This document shows positions 47,857 through 59,609 of a stretch of 64,000 nt of DNA, piece by piece. The position numbers were made by a program, and so were the translations under genes. The stretch comes from Amanita rubescens (taxonomy: Eukaryota > Basidiomycota > Agaricomycetes > Agaricales > Amanitaceae). The stretch's first letter is position 1. The number at the start of each line of letters is the position of its first letter. A model generated the notes under the pieces. That model was given only the letters and a program-made list of their open reading frames with translations. It did no database searches and was not told the DNA's origin. The stretch is taken from assembly GCA_015039365.1 (NCBI GenBank), contig WION01000160.1:1-64000 (forward strand). Direction: 5' to 3'.

Positions 47857-49739
47857 AGACACAATGAGTCTAGAACGGACGCAAAACCCTCACTCCAAAA
47901 CGATACAATTAAATTCGTTCCTTCATCATTGCCATTCCTTATATTACTAACGTTATCTTATTTAGATATACGCTTCATATACCATCATATAATCACTACC
48001 TAGCGGTTGAAGAATAATACTAGCTCGTCTGTCCTGACTGCTGATGTGTGAGATGTGAGAGAAACTATTAAATCCGTTTCATCGTTGCTAGGGGCTTCAC
48101 TTCCGCTTCGGAGGTGAGCCACTTGTGGCCAGCGCTCAGGTACCAACCAATGTTCCATATGCAAGTGATGTCTAATTTTATCGCGTTCGGCATTCTGACG
48201 TCAACCCCACATGGATAGACCTCTTGGCTCTTTGTAATTGCGCTTGGAAACGCCTAGTTGACGAGAACAATCGAAGCAGGGCAAGACGTGATCCGGACGG
48301 GACAAATCACAGGATACCCGAAAAGTTATCATTCCCCCAGACGTTCGCGAGAAAGGAGATTGATTTTTTTTCGGGCGCTGGCCCGTATGATAAAAATATA
48401 CATGCGAACAGCAAATTGGTTACGCCCAAATGGCAAATTTCATTACCGTCTATTGCGCAACGTTTCTCGGAAAGCAGGAGCGCGTCCGAGTCGGCGATGC
48501 ACTACTTTAGCCTGCTAGAGCGTTAAAAGTCAAAACGATGCGATAGCCGATGCAAGCGCAACTCCGATGCGCCTACGTGGTCAGCCCCATCGAGCAAGTG
48601 AAACTTGCGTGGGACGGCGAGAAGAAGATGGAAACCATCGAGAAAAATACTTGGGAGTAAGTCAATGCCTAAAGTTACTTAAACATCGGTATTTATCATG
48701 CTGTTCGTGGCATAAATTATCAGAATCAAATCGCGAAGCGTGCGCAGGTCGTGGTGATTGATTTTCAGGGCAGGAATATGAGTCAATCGATGACCAGGTA
48801 ACCTCGTAGAGGCCGGATTCCCGATCCGCGCTCATCGCCCCGTAGCGGCAGCTGTGTCTTAGCGGCGTTTTGTGTGTCGATTGTTTTCGGGGAAGAAGAA
48901 TGCAATTGCAGTCAACGGAACGCCGTACGAATGCAAATACGTGATGCGGGCTTTACGGCGACTAGGTTGGATGCTCAAGTAAGTATTCTGCCTACATAAG
49001 CCTGGGAAGTGGCGTTGGAGAAGCAGGTCAATTTGATAGCAGAAATTGATAGACGCGCACGTTGGTGCAAGTGTCGGAACGCCGAAGACCGCAATGCATT
49101 ACGGCCCATTACGCTTAGATCCTTCAACAGCGCGAAAGTGGCCAACGAACGTCTTTTTACCGCAGAAGGTAATGTCTCCACAACGAGTCTGACTCAAGCA
49201 CTCCTTCGGAATGGCTAATTTGAGCCCGAGGCTCCAGCGACGGCAACGCATTCCGTATGCGCATGTGGTATATTACTCTCTTATCTGCTCAATCGCAAAC
49301 CGTGGCCACTGACGGTGCCTTGAGGGTGTCATGATATTTTCACACGAAGTGGAGCCGCGTGTCAAGGCGTCCCTGGCCATTCCATATGTTATTTGAAACC
49401 GGGGCGTAACTTGGAAACGTGGCGCTTGGTCTGAGGATGCGCACTAAGACCGGAGGGAGGTAATCTGGAGGTGATTAACGTGTCAACCTAGGTAGAATGG
49501 GCACTACCGAGGACATCTATCTAAAGCACCATCGATATCGCTGGCACGGCGATCACCTGAAGCATGTGTGGCGGGTGCTGAAATGGACGGGCCGTGCGCA
49601 GTGGCAGGACCGGCGGAGTTGTGTGATGGTTCCTCGGTGCCTGTGTATGGGAATTCCCAGCACGTGATCGATGAGGAAATGTGCCTGATCGTGGCTGCTA
49701 AATTGTCGCCTGCCTGCTCTCCCATCGTTTCCTCTCCCC
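47857..49739. other. 1.9 kb interval with coding-like scraps, no gene assigned
   Basis: At about 48902-48980 the plus strand reads NAIAVNGTPYECKYVMRAL and RLGWMLK before a splice-like site, and 49010-49215 reads EKQVNLIAEIDRRARWC onward to a stop. These may be exons of a small or decayed gene. 48224-48526 also has open frames without family resemblance. No transposon ends were seen. Confidence 0.3.
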
Positions 49740-52011
49740 ATGCCAGTCGTCTCCTCCTCAAGGCGAAGTTTTGCCACTGACGACCCTTTCGATGTCGCTC
49801 TCAGGCCTCCACAGAATGAATCACCTCAAGAGCGTCAACAGAGGCTTTCGCGCGAAGACGAGGCAAAGAAAGTTAGCCAGGCTATCGACGCAGGCATCAA
49901 GGCGGAGAGACAGGCGCGGAGGAAGCAGCGTATCGTCAGATTACTTCTTCTGGGCCAGAGCGAGTCGGGTGAGGAATGATCATCTCACTTCTTCAATCAG
50001 TCTATAACTAGATGTATGCAGGCAAATCGACCACTCTTAGGCGTGAGTAACCCCTCACAATCCACCGCCCGTCTTGTCACATCTCGTGCTCTTAGAGTTC
50101 CAACGTTTATACACTCCCACCACATTTCGTCAAGAGAGAATCCTATGGCGTGCGGTTATCCAGCTTAACGTTGTTCGGTCAATCCGCACGATCCTCGAGG
50201 CCGTTTCTTCTGCCTCCGTTTCAACATCCCCGACCACTTCGCCTTACTCTTCCCCTAAAATGAAGTCACGGGTACCCCGTATATCTCAGAACTCGGACTC
50301 TAGCCAAAGTAAGAATGGCGAATCATCCCGTGCTATGGAGAACTCGCGTAAGGGGTCGGGAGGCGGGTATGGCCACGATTCTGACTCTGAACGCGGTGAG
50401 CGACGTTCTAACCGCTCTCCAACCTTACTCGGTGTTCCCTCCCCCCTTGAGAATCTTAAAAACCGCCTTGCACCCCTTCGTCGCGTAGAAACGCTTCTGA
50501 TCGCAAAGCTTGTATCCCCGAACGAGGAAGAACCAACCCACCTGGGTCGCTCCTCTGGGTCCTCGGGCTCGCCGGTTAGCCAGACTTTTCCTACTCAACC
50601 GCACCATTTACCACGTCGGCCATCACAAAACGGTGTACTACCTCGTGACCAGGAATTTTTCGTTCGGGCAAGTCAGGGAATAAAAGGCGTGTTAACACGT
50701 GCAAGGGCAGCCAATTCGAGTGTAAGCGAGAGTGACGACAGTGTATCTGACAGGCGCACAACCGACCTCAGAGATGGGGATGCAGAGACCCCAGATGAGA
50801 TCCAGGAGGTCTTGCATGCCTGTCATGATGATATGACTCAACTATGGTACGATGAAAATGTTCGGGAAATATTGAGGACGAAGAAAATAAGGCTAGAGGA
50901 GACTTCCGGATTGTGAGTGTTGCCACGTTGCCGCGAACCCTGAGCAATTCTGACGTATGTTTTAGCTTCTTAAATGATTTGGAACGCGTAACATCTTTGC
51001 GATATGTTCCGTCCGACGGTCAGATACGATCTAACCCTTGTCCATTCACGCGCTAACGAGGCGCAGAGGATGTGTTGAAAGCTCGCCTCAAGACAGTCGG
51101 CGTCTGCGAGTATAAATTCACAATGGAGGTTTCAATCGGCCGAGATTATGGTGCAGAGTGGCGCATAATTGATGTCGGAGGTACCAGAAGTCAGGTGAGA
51201 TAAAACCTTTGAACGATGGCTCATGCTAATTCGCTTCAGCGTCGTAAGTTTAATTTCCCACGCAAATAGGGTTCATCAATATATCTGTTACTCCCGTAGC
51301 CACTTGGGTACCTTTCTTTGATGACGGTATGCAAATCCTATATGATCTGTCACATCCTTCTAAAGATGGCAAATAGCGGATGCTATCATCTTCCTTGCAC
51401 CTATATCGGGCTTCGATCAGGTCCTGGCCGAAGATCGGTCTGTCAACCGGCTGGTACGTCTCCTATCGTGAAATGATCAACGATCTGAACGCGATCTAAC
51501 AGGAAGACACCATCTTACTGTGGAAAGACGTTTGTTCAAACAAACTGCTTGCGAACGTGGAACTCATCTTGTTCATGAACAAATGCGATATATTCGAAGC
51601 GAAGCTCAACTCAGGATTAATGTTAGTTCTATTGCTCAAACCATAAATCTATTCACCCCCATATTAGGTTGTCAAAGTACGTTCGGAGTTACGGCGACAG
51701 GGAGAACGAGTTTGAAGCGGCTAGCAAATGTGAGAAAAGTTGAAAACCTGACCGTTATTCCTGCATCTAACACTACTGGCCAGATCTGAGGGGCAAGTTC
51801 AACGCCATCCACCGGGAGCACTCACCTAATCCACGCAAATTCTATGCCTTTTGTACATCTGTAACTGATACGACTACAACGTCCGGCATCATTGCCAGCG
51901 GTACGTTCCCTCTCCTTTCTTCCTTGAAACGAAAATAGTCCTTATCGATGCTATTTGACAGTTCGCGACATGGTCGTTAGACGAAACTTAAAACAATCAA
52001 AAATGATGTAA
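49740..52011 (+). CDS. Atypical heterotrimeric G-protein alpha subunit
   Basis: GTP-binding signalling subunit. The start MPVVSSSRRSFATDDPFDV has no N-terminal MG-x-x-x-S/C myristoylation signal. The P loop GQSESGKSTTLRQFQ (family: GAGESGKST) is split by two introns around the short exon 50022-50042. WRAVIQLNVVRSIRTILEA and a long Ser-rich insert of roughly 150-200 residues in the helical domain follow. Switch I is DVLKARLKTVGVCEYKF with the conserved Arg and Thr. Switch II is IIDVGGTRSQ, where the family's catalytic Gln of DVGGQ is Thr. Further on are WVPFFDDADAIIFLAPISGFD, G4 FMNKCD, G5 CTSVTDT and a C terminus VRRNLKQSKMM. A microexon of about 4 bases near 51240 is needed to keep frame. 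About 560 residues; canonical G-alpha is about 350. Confidence 0.86.
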
Positions 52012-53000
52012 ATGCCTCGGTCTTTCTGCACTCGGTACTACATCGCCCATCTATTGCTAAATCTGAACTACACTATGGGACTCTGGAATATTTACCAGCG
52101 ACGATTTCGGTATGACACGATGATTGATTACGATTCGATCTACCTGTATTCGACATTCAATCGGCACCTCTTTCCCCCTATTTTTCGCATATAAATCCAC
52201 TATATACATTAGCATAATAGAGTTGTTGTTTGATACAAGTCGCTTTTAGTTGTATTATTTGTATCTTTAACGTATCTTACGAATTGCGATACGGTCGAGT
52301 TATGGTCAGGACTTGACGTACGTGCCACCGGCGACTGCACTCCGCCCTCTTGTATGATTGGCCTAGAAACCGGGGCCGATATGAATTTGAACATAGCATG
52401 GCCTCATTAATTGTAGCACCAACTCGATCGGTGGCTGTGGCTTTATTATTGGGCGGCCCATAATTCCGCCGAGACCATGTGTTTTTGATCCATCACGGTA
52501 GACATCGACGTTGATCCTGCACTATACTCAACTTCGCGTTGGAATGTATAGAAGATGATAAATTTGATCAAATTGAATTGGAAGAACAGTTTCGATGAAG
52601 GCTCACCGTTGTGCGGCTCGGGTATTCTGGCAGCGATAGCTACCGGATTTGAAACTGAAATTTAAGCCGAACATACTTGAGTCTGCTCTAACCTAGGCTA
52701 CCTCGGATAATGCGTGAATTGATTATACTCGGGTCGGATGGCCAAACTTCATTGGAGCGAAGCCGATCCAGCACAACTAGTTCCTCGAGCGGCACCATAT
52801 TGGACTTTGGTGATGCCGCGAATATGAGCCACTCATTGTAAATTCGACTCTCACAACGGCCCAATTTCCCCCCCTTTCGCTCACTTCGATCTCGTGACTC
52901 TGAGATTGGAATTTTTGTACAAAAAATTCTAAACTAAATGTACCCTAGGTTCAAGTCCTCGCATCCACTACTCTTGCAGTAGCCCAGGATAGCACGACAA
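52012..53000. other. Interval with no gene seen
   Basis: AT-rich spacer between the G-alpha gene and the minus-strand F-box gene; no protein-like reading. Confidence 0.4.
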
Positions 53001-54363
53001 TCAAAGGGATGGAGTCAATCGCTCGAGCACCGAGCCATTGACATAAACTTGAGCAAAGGATGGCCAACTGCGCATCACTTCCAAAACCTCATCGGGGAAC
53101 TTTCCCCGCAAGGTCAACCAGATCACAAACTTCTCGAGCGGCGCAATCTCGTGGCTCGGAAGGGACAATCCCTTCCCTCGAGCCTCCAAAAGGCGAGAAG
53201 TTGCGGTCACTATTTTCTCTACAAGATTCCCACGAATAATGTGACACGTCCGAACCTGCAATACCTGCATTTTGGGCACATAGATGCAGCCCTCAAGTCC
53301 TGTAATATCCTGTATTACCTCGAGGGCTCGCCTTGGGTAAGTAATAGAGAGCTCTTCAACGCTGGCCAGTGCTTTCATTACTATGCGCATCTCCTTCGCT
53401 CTACAATTATCAAGTACCAATCGGCGAATGTGACAAGATGAACGTTGGATTAAAGACATTATTTCTCTTTCGTAGGGCTGATCATCGTGCAACCAATCGT
53501 AGCTGAGATCGGTGCACCCGTGTATGTGAAGATGTTCCAGTAAAGGCGCAGTGAACCAGGAGAACATCATGGCAAAGGCTAAGGAGATTTCGAGAAGCCG
53601 AAGGCCAGGAAGGCGTACAATGGGAAGTGGGGAATGGTGCCTTGATATGCGGCCGAAGGTTGTGATGATGCGTAACTCTTCGATATTTTCTAACTGGAAT
53701 AGAACTCCCCACGGATTATTACTGTCCTTGTCGAACTCTTTGCAGGATGTTTCAAGTTTGAGCTTCGTCAATTGTGCCCATGGAAACTGCCATGTTGCCG
53801 CATATCTCGGGGTTGGATAGATCAAGTTCAGTTAGGTGCGGCGCGATTTGGATTGGGTTATAGTGCTCCGGGGCTAGGGAATGGGGTATGGATATCCTGA
53901 GGGACTCAAGGCTCGACATGTACCCTCTGTATTTGAGTCCGTCCAAGACTAGCTTTGCTCCATCTCCCAGCTTCAAATCGGCCTTTCTCCATCGCTTCGA
54001 GCACGATAATAGCGTTCCCCAAACTTTTTTAGGAAATGTTCGGAAGTCTGAATACGGCAGGGACACCGTGACGTCTATGGTGAGAGGCTGCTGTCCAGAT
54101 CGTTCGAGGTATAAGGTCGCGCGGCGGTTCATTTCAACAAAGTGAGGGGATCTGACTCGCCAATCGGCAGGCTCTAGGGCAAAAGAGGTCCACAAATGCG
54201 TGTGGGACAGAAATATCCCTCTCCAACGCCTGCAAACCTGTCCAACGGCCCACGGAAACTCGTGAAGGTGAGATTTGTTATTTAAATCATGGAGAGCGAT
54301 AGGTTCATCGCAAAGAAGATGAAAGATGTCCTGTAAAATTTCCGTTGGTACTTCGGAACTCAT
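53001..54363 (-). pseudogene. F-box protein with leucine-rich-like C terminus, frame broken near 53800
   Basis: The start MSSEVPTEILQDIFHLLCDE is an F-box, followed by VGQVCRRWRGIFLSHTHLW. It would recruit targets to an SCF ubiquitin ligase. The frame runs to SLRISIPHSLAPEHYNPIQ and HLTELDLSNPE, then stops at 53752. The continuation is in another frame from about 53825: RYAATWQFPWAQLTKLKLE, LPGLRLLEISLAFAMM, APLLEHLHIHG and SVEELSITYPRRA, ending at 53001. No GT-AG intron explains the switch, so a one- or two-base indel (or sequencing error) is likely. Without it the protein would be about 470 residues, typical of the large basidiomycete F-box family. Confidence 0.72.
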
Positions 54364-55074
54364 TTTGGCAGTATGCAGAGAGTTCGCAGCACGTGGCTCC
54401 TCGACACGGAGCGTTCCACGACCAACCCAACGATTCTAGAAAGTTGGTGGAGGAGGAGCAATCAACATGTGTACGCTTGTTTGCATTGTTTATGGTCCAG
54501 GTTAACTCATCGGAGTGCCACTTTGTTACTAACACGAATGCGAGATCACCGGTGATTACCACCGTTCACCGCAATTCATGATGATCATTAGTGATCAGCG
54601 CAACATAGCACAACGCATCAACATCATAATCAACGTGTCTCAACTCTTACAAGTGTCGAGCAGCCCAACGAAGAAAACTCGCTTGCTCGTCTTGCTTGGG
54701 AACGTCTAGGAGATCTCTACAGCTACTTCAACTCTTGCTTTCTCCCTCGAGTCCGAACTTGGGCCGTCAACCTTTGCTACCATCGATCCCCCGTACTTCC
54801 ACTCATTCTCGTCCGAGTCGTACGGCTGGCACTTCTGACACTTCTCGCGTATTCTATTCTGCTTATGCCTGCTTGTTTGAGGAAAGGGAAGAGGAGAAGG
54901 GTGACAACGAAGGTGAAAGAGAATAGTATTGACGAAGAAGTGATTGAAGGCATGTAGATTTAAACAGTTTAATATAAACAAATTGGGCGCAAGGTCCATG
55001 TCGGCACTTCAGCGACGACCACTAGTACATATCCAGCACGTGTAATAAAGAAAAAAGACAGGTAATATACACTT
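54364..55074. other. Interval with no gene seen
   Basis: Divided between the upstream region of the F-box gene and the 3' flank of the TUP1-like gene. Open frames are Ser/Arg-rich with no domain. Confidence 0.35.
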
Positions 55075-56469
55075 TCAAAGTTGCAGCGCTGGCCCGTAGC
55101 TCCCTGTGTAACGAAACAATTAACATGACATGGCGAGAAAATGACACACATACATATTCTTGCTTGCCAGTCCCCGCTTCCCGTAGCGAGCAGTCCTCCC
55201 ATCGGACTCAGATCAACGGAAATGACCGAGTTTTTGTGACCTTGAAGCTTACACTGCACCGCTGCCGATCTAGCATCCCAGAACAAGACTTCGCGGTCTT
55301 TGGAACCTGAGACGACCCATTGTCCGTCGTGCGAAACGGCGACGGAAAGGACATAATCCTGCAGTCGCCGGATCAGCTTATGAAGAAAACAAAAAGGTGA
55401 GGCGTACCTCGTGTCCAGTGAAGTTCATCGTGCACGGGCTTCCAGGATCAGTTGCACTGTTGCCGCCTCCAGGGCTATCCTTTCTTGTGGCGTTGGATAC
55501 GTTCAACCCGCTTACACCCCAGAACTTCAAGGTTTTGTCCAAGCTTCCGCTGACAAGACCTTTCCCGTCAGGAGTGAATGCGACACTGTACACGCTATTC
55601 CCGTGCCCCCGAAGCCGCTCAACGCAAACACCCGTCGCCACGTCCCATATCCGGACGACGGTGTCTAGAGAGCCCGCAGCAACAAATTGACCATTGGGGG
55701 AGATGGCAACAGAGGTAACTGCAGCGTCGCTGTTGAGTGAGACCTTGACATAATCGACGGTTATCATACTGCAAAAGACGGGAACAAGCAACCAACTTTG
55801 GCTGGAGCATCCGCATTGTCCACGTCCCATATTCTGACCGTCTTATCGGCCGATCCAGATACGATCAGACGTCCATCGAGGGAAAAGTTCAACGAATAAA
55901 TCTCCTGTTGGTGTCCGTCGAGCACGCGGAAGACCTGTTTCTTCGCGATGTCCCAGATCTGTGCCATTCCAAGTTGAGTATTTGTTAGTGGCACAGGTTA
56001 ACGATGCATACCCTGATTTGCTTATCATCCGCACCAGTAGCCAGAAGTTTGCCATCTGGGCTGAAACACACGCCCCGAATATATATGTCTTCGACAGATT
56101 CGTGTGTCAAAACGCTGCGAGATGATTTCACTAAAAATCGAACAATGCGAGGATGTGGCTCACCACATCTTGGCGCCCGTCTTGGTATCGTAGATCTGCG
56201 CGGTCCTATTACATCCCGTGGCGAGGTACTTGCCATCCGGTGAAAACCTAACGCAACACACGACGCTGCAGGACCATCAAACGTACTAAGAAAGCTCGGC
56301 CCGGGAACACACACCTCTCGTGCATTAACCCATGCACCAGTTGGACATCCAGCGCTTTCTTGACATTTCGATTGAAAACAACTCGCCAATCGGGATCCCT
56401 CTCGTATTCTGGTGGTATTGTATGGATATCCATAGTGTTCCTGAGAAACCCGCCGCGTATCACCCGCAA
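55075..56469 (-). CDS. TUP1-like WD40 protein lacking the TUP1 N-terminal domain
   Basis: WD40 propeller related to the general corepressor TUP1. The start [19 protein letters not shown] at 56469 is followed by [20 protein letters not shown] and [10 protein letters not shown], the linker just before the TUP1 propeller. Blades read [123 protein letters not shown] and [15 protein letters not shown]. The last exon gives WSYGPALQL and stop at 55075. All introns are short GT-AG. The N-terminal TUP1 helices (tetramerisation and SSN6/CYC8 binding) were not found upstream, so this is probably a truncated paralog or the start is misread. Confidence 0.78.
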
Positions 56470-57308
56470 CCTTATACATAATGGCTTTTTCCCATCCTAA
56501 ATTCCCATGAAATCATGAGGTACCTTTTTCGCGCTTTTCCTGAATCTTGATCGCGAGAGCGATTCGCAACACATTATGCGAGTAAACCACTGCCTTTCGG
56601 ACGACCTAAGGAAAGTTGAATATTCTACAAAGTTACACGCGCGGGCCACGGCGATACTAACTGCTAATAGTATTTCTCAAATCACTCACTGAGTTTGAAC
56701 CCTATAATCGAGGCCGATCCCCGCTTTTTTGAGCATTTTAGTCGCCAAGTCGCTCTAACTTCGCATTCGAGATTACAGGGATTACGTCCGCCACTCGTAA
56801 ATGTCTGTCTGAAACTTGTCGGGTGCATATTCTCAATAAGATGCCTCCCCGGAGGCATTTTTCGCGGAAAGTTGCAGTCCGTGGTTCTGACTTCCAATGG
56901 GGCCTTCACTTTCCCAGCATTTAACAAGGGAAGACTGGTATGAGATAACTGCATCTCGCTAAGCGTAGGACCAATTAGTCGGGTGGATTCAAGAAGGCTG
57001 TCAGTTAACAATACTGCCGATATACATCATCAAGAATCGAACAAGAATATCCGTCTGTGTATAGATACATAACGAATTCGTCTTACTATTGATATCTCTG
57101 GCATTCACAAATCTTCAATATCGGCTTACGGAACTTCGTTGAAACGAAGGACGACGTCAACATAGGGTCATTTACAGTTGAGTTGTAATGTTACTGCTGA
57201 GTAAGAATGCTAACCGCACTGAACAAGGAGTCAACCATCTCAAGTCCTGTCAGAAACACAATTCTATACGACACTCCATCAACAACGAGGTCATGGGGTC
57301 CCCCGCAT
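56470..57308. other. Upstream of TUP1-like gene; no TUP1 N terminus found
   Basis: The minus strand at about 56540-56600 reads VVYSHNVLRIALAIKIQEK, a possible coiled exon, but it does not match the TUP1 N terminus. The other open frames (56682-57011) have no family. Confidence 0.3.
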
Positions 57309-57664
57309 TCAATTGCAATTGCCGTCGAAATCCCCACAAGTTGTTCCTAAGGTATTACAGGTGTAGATATGACCAGTCCAGCAATTGATGTCGATATTTG
57401 GGTTGCCGCAGAATGTATACCCTGCTGACTGCCCGGATGGGCATCTGCAGTTGGAATCTGTGCACGACTAGTACGACCGCATTATTAGAAGCTCAAATCG
57501 CGAGCATGGGATTGTCATTTCTTACAGCTTCACGGGGGGCAATGTGGGCGGCACTGACGGCACTGACGAGGGTGAGGACAATGATGCTACCGAATGCAGT
57601 GAACTGCGGGAACGAGTGAGTTGGTCATTGGTCATAAAGCTTACAACAAGAGCTGTACCTTCAT
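57309..57664 (-). CDS. Small secreted cysteine-rich protein
   Basis: Three exons join cleanly: ATGAAG at 57664, a 50-base intron ending cccgcag, then FTAFGSIIVLTLVSAVSAA as a signal peptide, HIAPREA, a second intron of about 70 bases, and a mature part with seven cysteines: DSNCRCPSGQSAGYTFCGN, INCWTGHIYTCNTLGTTCG, DFDGNCN. The stop is at 57309. About 80 residues. The very short first exon (Met-Lys) is unusual but supported by the continuous signal peptide. No known family was recognised. Size, signal and cysteine content are those of fungal small secreted, effector-like proteins; a function is not claimed. Confidence 0.7.
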
Positions 57665-58209
57665 TTTTTGCAGCGAGTAAGAAGTCAAGATCAAAGATAC
57701 TTGTCTGAGGAACGAAAGGCGAAGTTGAGGCCGCTTTATACCTTTTCGACGACGCAATACACTCCGTGGAGGTTTCATTTGAGAAACGACGGCATGATAC
57801 GTCCGCAGTCTCAAGGAGGAGTTGTGCCGGGTTAGGGCAGCCCATATTTGCAACAAGATGATGGTGTATGAAGCTAATTATATGACATCAATTCTGTGTA
57901 TGAGCGCGGAATCGCCCCACAACGTACGCTTAGATTGCAGCTAAGTATTCAAGGCCCCTGAGTATAACGACCTCAGGCCTCAGTAGAGCAGTTGATCAAT
58001 CCTCTCGACGAGCATCAACGCATTTTCGGATAAAGCTGGGCGAGTTATTCCGCGACTATTAGATATTACATACGATTTAGATTTTAGGCGAAACGCCATG
58101 AAAGTCATTATTAGAGCTCAGGTAACCGATTGAGCCAATGGAAACAGGCGACGGTCGCGGACTAGCAAATATGACGTACTAGTATGGTACCCAGAACGCT
58201 GATCATCGG
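57665..58209. other. Interval with no gene seen
   Basis: Spacer between the secreted-protein gene and the tRNA; nothing recognised. Confidence 0.4.
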
Positions 58210-58282
58210 GGTTCAGTGGTCTAATGGTTATGATTTCTGTCTCACACACAGAAGGTTCCCAGTTCGATCCTGGGCTGAACCA
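58210..58282 (+). tRNA. tRNA-Val (anticodon CAC)
   Basis: A 73-base tRNA without intron. The acceptor stem GGTTCAG pairs with CTGAACC, followed by discriminator A. The D arm contains GTGGTCTAATGGTTA. The anticodon stem TCTGT/ACAGA encloses loop CTCACAC with CAC at positions 34-36. The T arm is CCCAG TTCGATC CTGGG. Confidence 0.92.
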
Positions 58283-58720
58283 CGTTTTTACCTTCCTTAC
58301 ATCATCAATCTACTGCAACAGGGAAGGGCATGCTCGAATTTGCGTTGCATAATCTTAAATTCACATTCCGAAAACCGTTTTTCCATTGCCATCGGCAGAT
58401 TGCCGATGTTGTTTTGCAAACGTACCCCGGTCACCACCGATTTATAATCAATAATTAATTTTTCATTGCCGTTTATGGATAGTAGTATAATATATCAAAA
58501 TCTAAGAAAGCAGAATGAGATCGTCTACTTCGGGTCACACCTGGCTAACCTGCTCGGCTCTACGAAACACTTAGGTGTTTTGCCACCCCGACGCACCAGT
58601 GGGAACCAACCATCCTCCCTCGCGTCGCGTGTCACATAGGTTTCACCCGCCATTTCGCCACTGATGATGACCACCGCCTGTCCCTTCGATGTTGGCCTCT
58701 TGGGGAAAAGGAACCTTGCC

Positions 58721-58724
<4 letters not shown>
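58283..58724. other. Interval between tRNA and LINE 3' end
   Basis: No gene seen. This is the genomic flank where the LINE's poly(A) end integrated. Confidence 0.4.

Positions 58725-58755
<31 letters not shown>
58725..58755. repeat. 31-base T run (LINE poly(A) tail)
   Basis: Uninterrupted T tract on the plus strand, equivalent to a poly(A) tail on the minus-strand LINE. Its intact length argues for a young insertion. Confidence 0.9.
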
Positions 58756-58760
<5 letters not shown>

Positions 58761-58772
58761 CTTGTTTAGGCC

Positions 58773-58794
58773 CCATGGCGCTCATAGCGCATGG
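58773..58794 (-). other. 3'-terminal stem-loop of the LINE
   Basis: The sequence CCATGGCGCT-CAT-AGCGCATGG can fold into a stem with a short loop about 17 bases before the poly(A) tail. Many LINE reverse transcriptases recognise such a structure at the RNA 3' end; that role here is inferred. Confidence 0.55.
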
Positions 58795-59313
58795 TAGGGC
58801 GTGATCGTATGTAGTATACATCTTTGTAATATACTGTGTTTTGTCTTCATCATCCGCTGAGGAATACGCCCCATAATTGGTGCGTAGTGTGGGTTTGAAA
58901 TGGTGTTTACGACGAGAGGTCGTGTGGTTAGATGGTAGAAGTGCACACTCACTGTGCTTTGTTCATCGTTGCCTCGCCCCGCCATTTATCACCCTGCTCC
59001 CGCTCCGCCTCGTCTCACCTCGCCTCACCTTCCGCTACTTCGTCCCTGTCCCCCGCCAGCAGCGCATCCCCGCCCCATCTCACCCACCCCATCTTCCCTC
59101 TCGATCCCTTCCCTCCCACCTTGCCCTGGGGCTCTCCTGCCGCCTCTGCTGCGCATTACTATCCAACTGCGTATGTCTCCTCTGCCGTATGTTCCCCGTT
59201 CTCCTTCTACTCTTCGAGCTTCATCTCCCACCGCATGTTCATTGTTGTTTTGGCCATTGTGTTCCCTTGGTGCTAGGCGTCTGTTGCCCCTCTGTTCGCG
59301 TGTCGTGTATCCA

Positions 59314-59609
59314 TTAAACAGGTTGTTTTGTGCTGGCTGTTTTTTGTCTTGTTTTAACGTCCACGGTAATAGGTATCCGTTTTGTTTTCTTGACGAAGGT
59401 GGTGACGTACGTCATGTTGCTGTCATTTCCCAAGAGCTTTTTTAGGTCTGTCATGTCTCGCTTGACTTTTCGGCGAAGCTGGTTCCGTAGTTCATCATAC
59501 ACTCTGCAGTGACGTATCACATGATCCACTGTCTCGTTGTATTGTTTACACGATGGGCATAAGGGGGTTTTGCTTATGTTGATGCGGTGAAGGTGCGCGT
59601 TTAGGCCGA
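59314..59609 (-). pseudogene. LINE ORF2 C-terminal part (separated by LTR insertion)
   Basis: Continues the ORF2 reading frame after the LTR element: NAHLHRINISKTPLCPSC, then KQYNETVDHVIRHC, a C-x2-C...H...C zinc-binding motif common at the end of LINE ORF2, then a basic tail to the stop at 59314. The upstream half ends TQLKTGHIG at 62236. Confidence 0.8.

Noticed and set aside
58525..58821. Lysine-rich minus-strand frame across the T run
   Set aside because: The lysine run is translation of the LINE poly(A) tail, not a protein.
58877..59445. Plus-strand frames rich in Pro/Ser/Leu over the LINE 3' region
   Set aside because: They are antisense to the LINE 3' untranslated region and have no domain.
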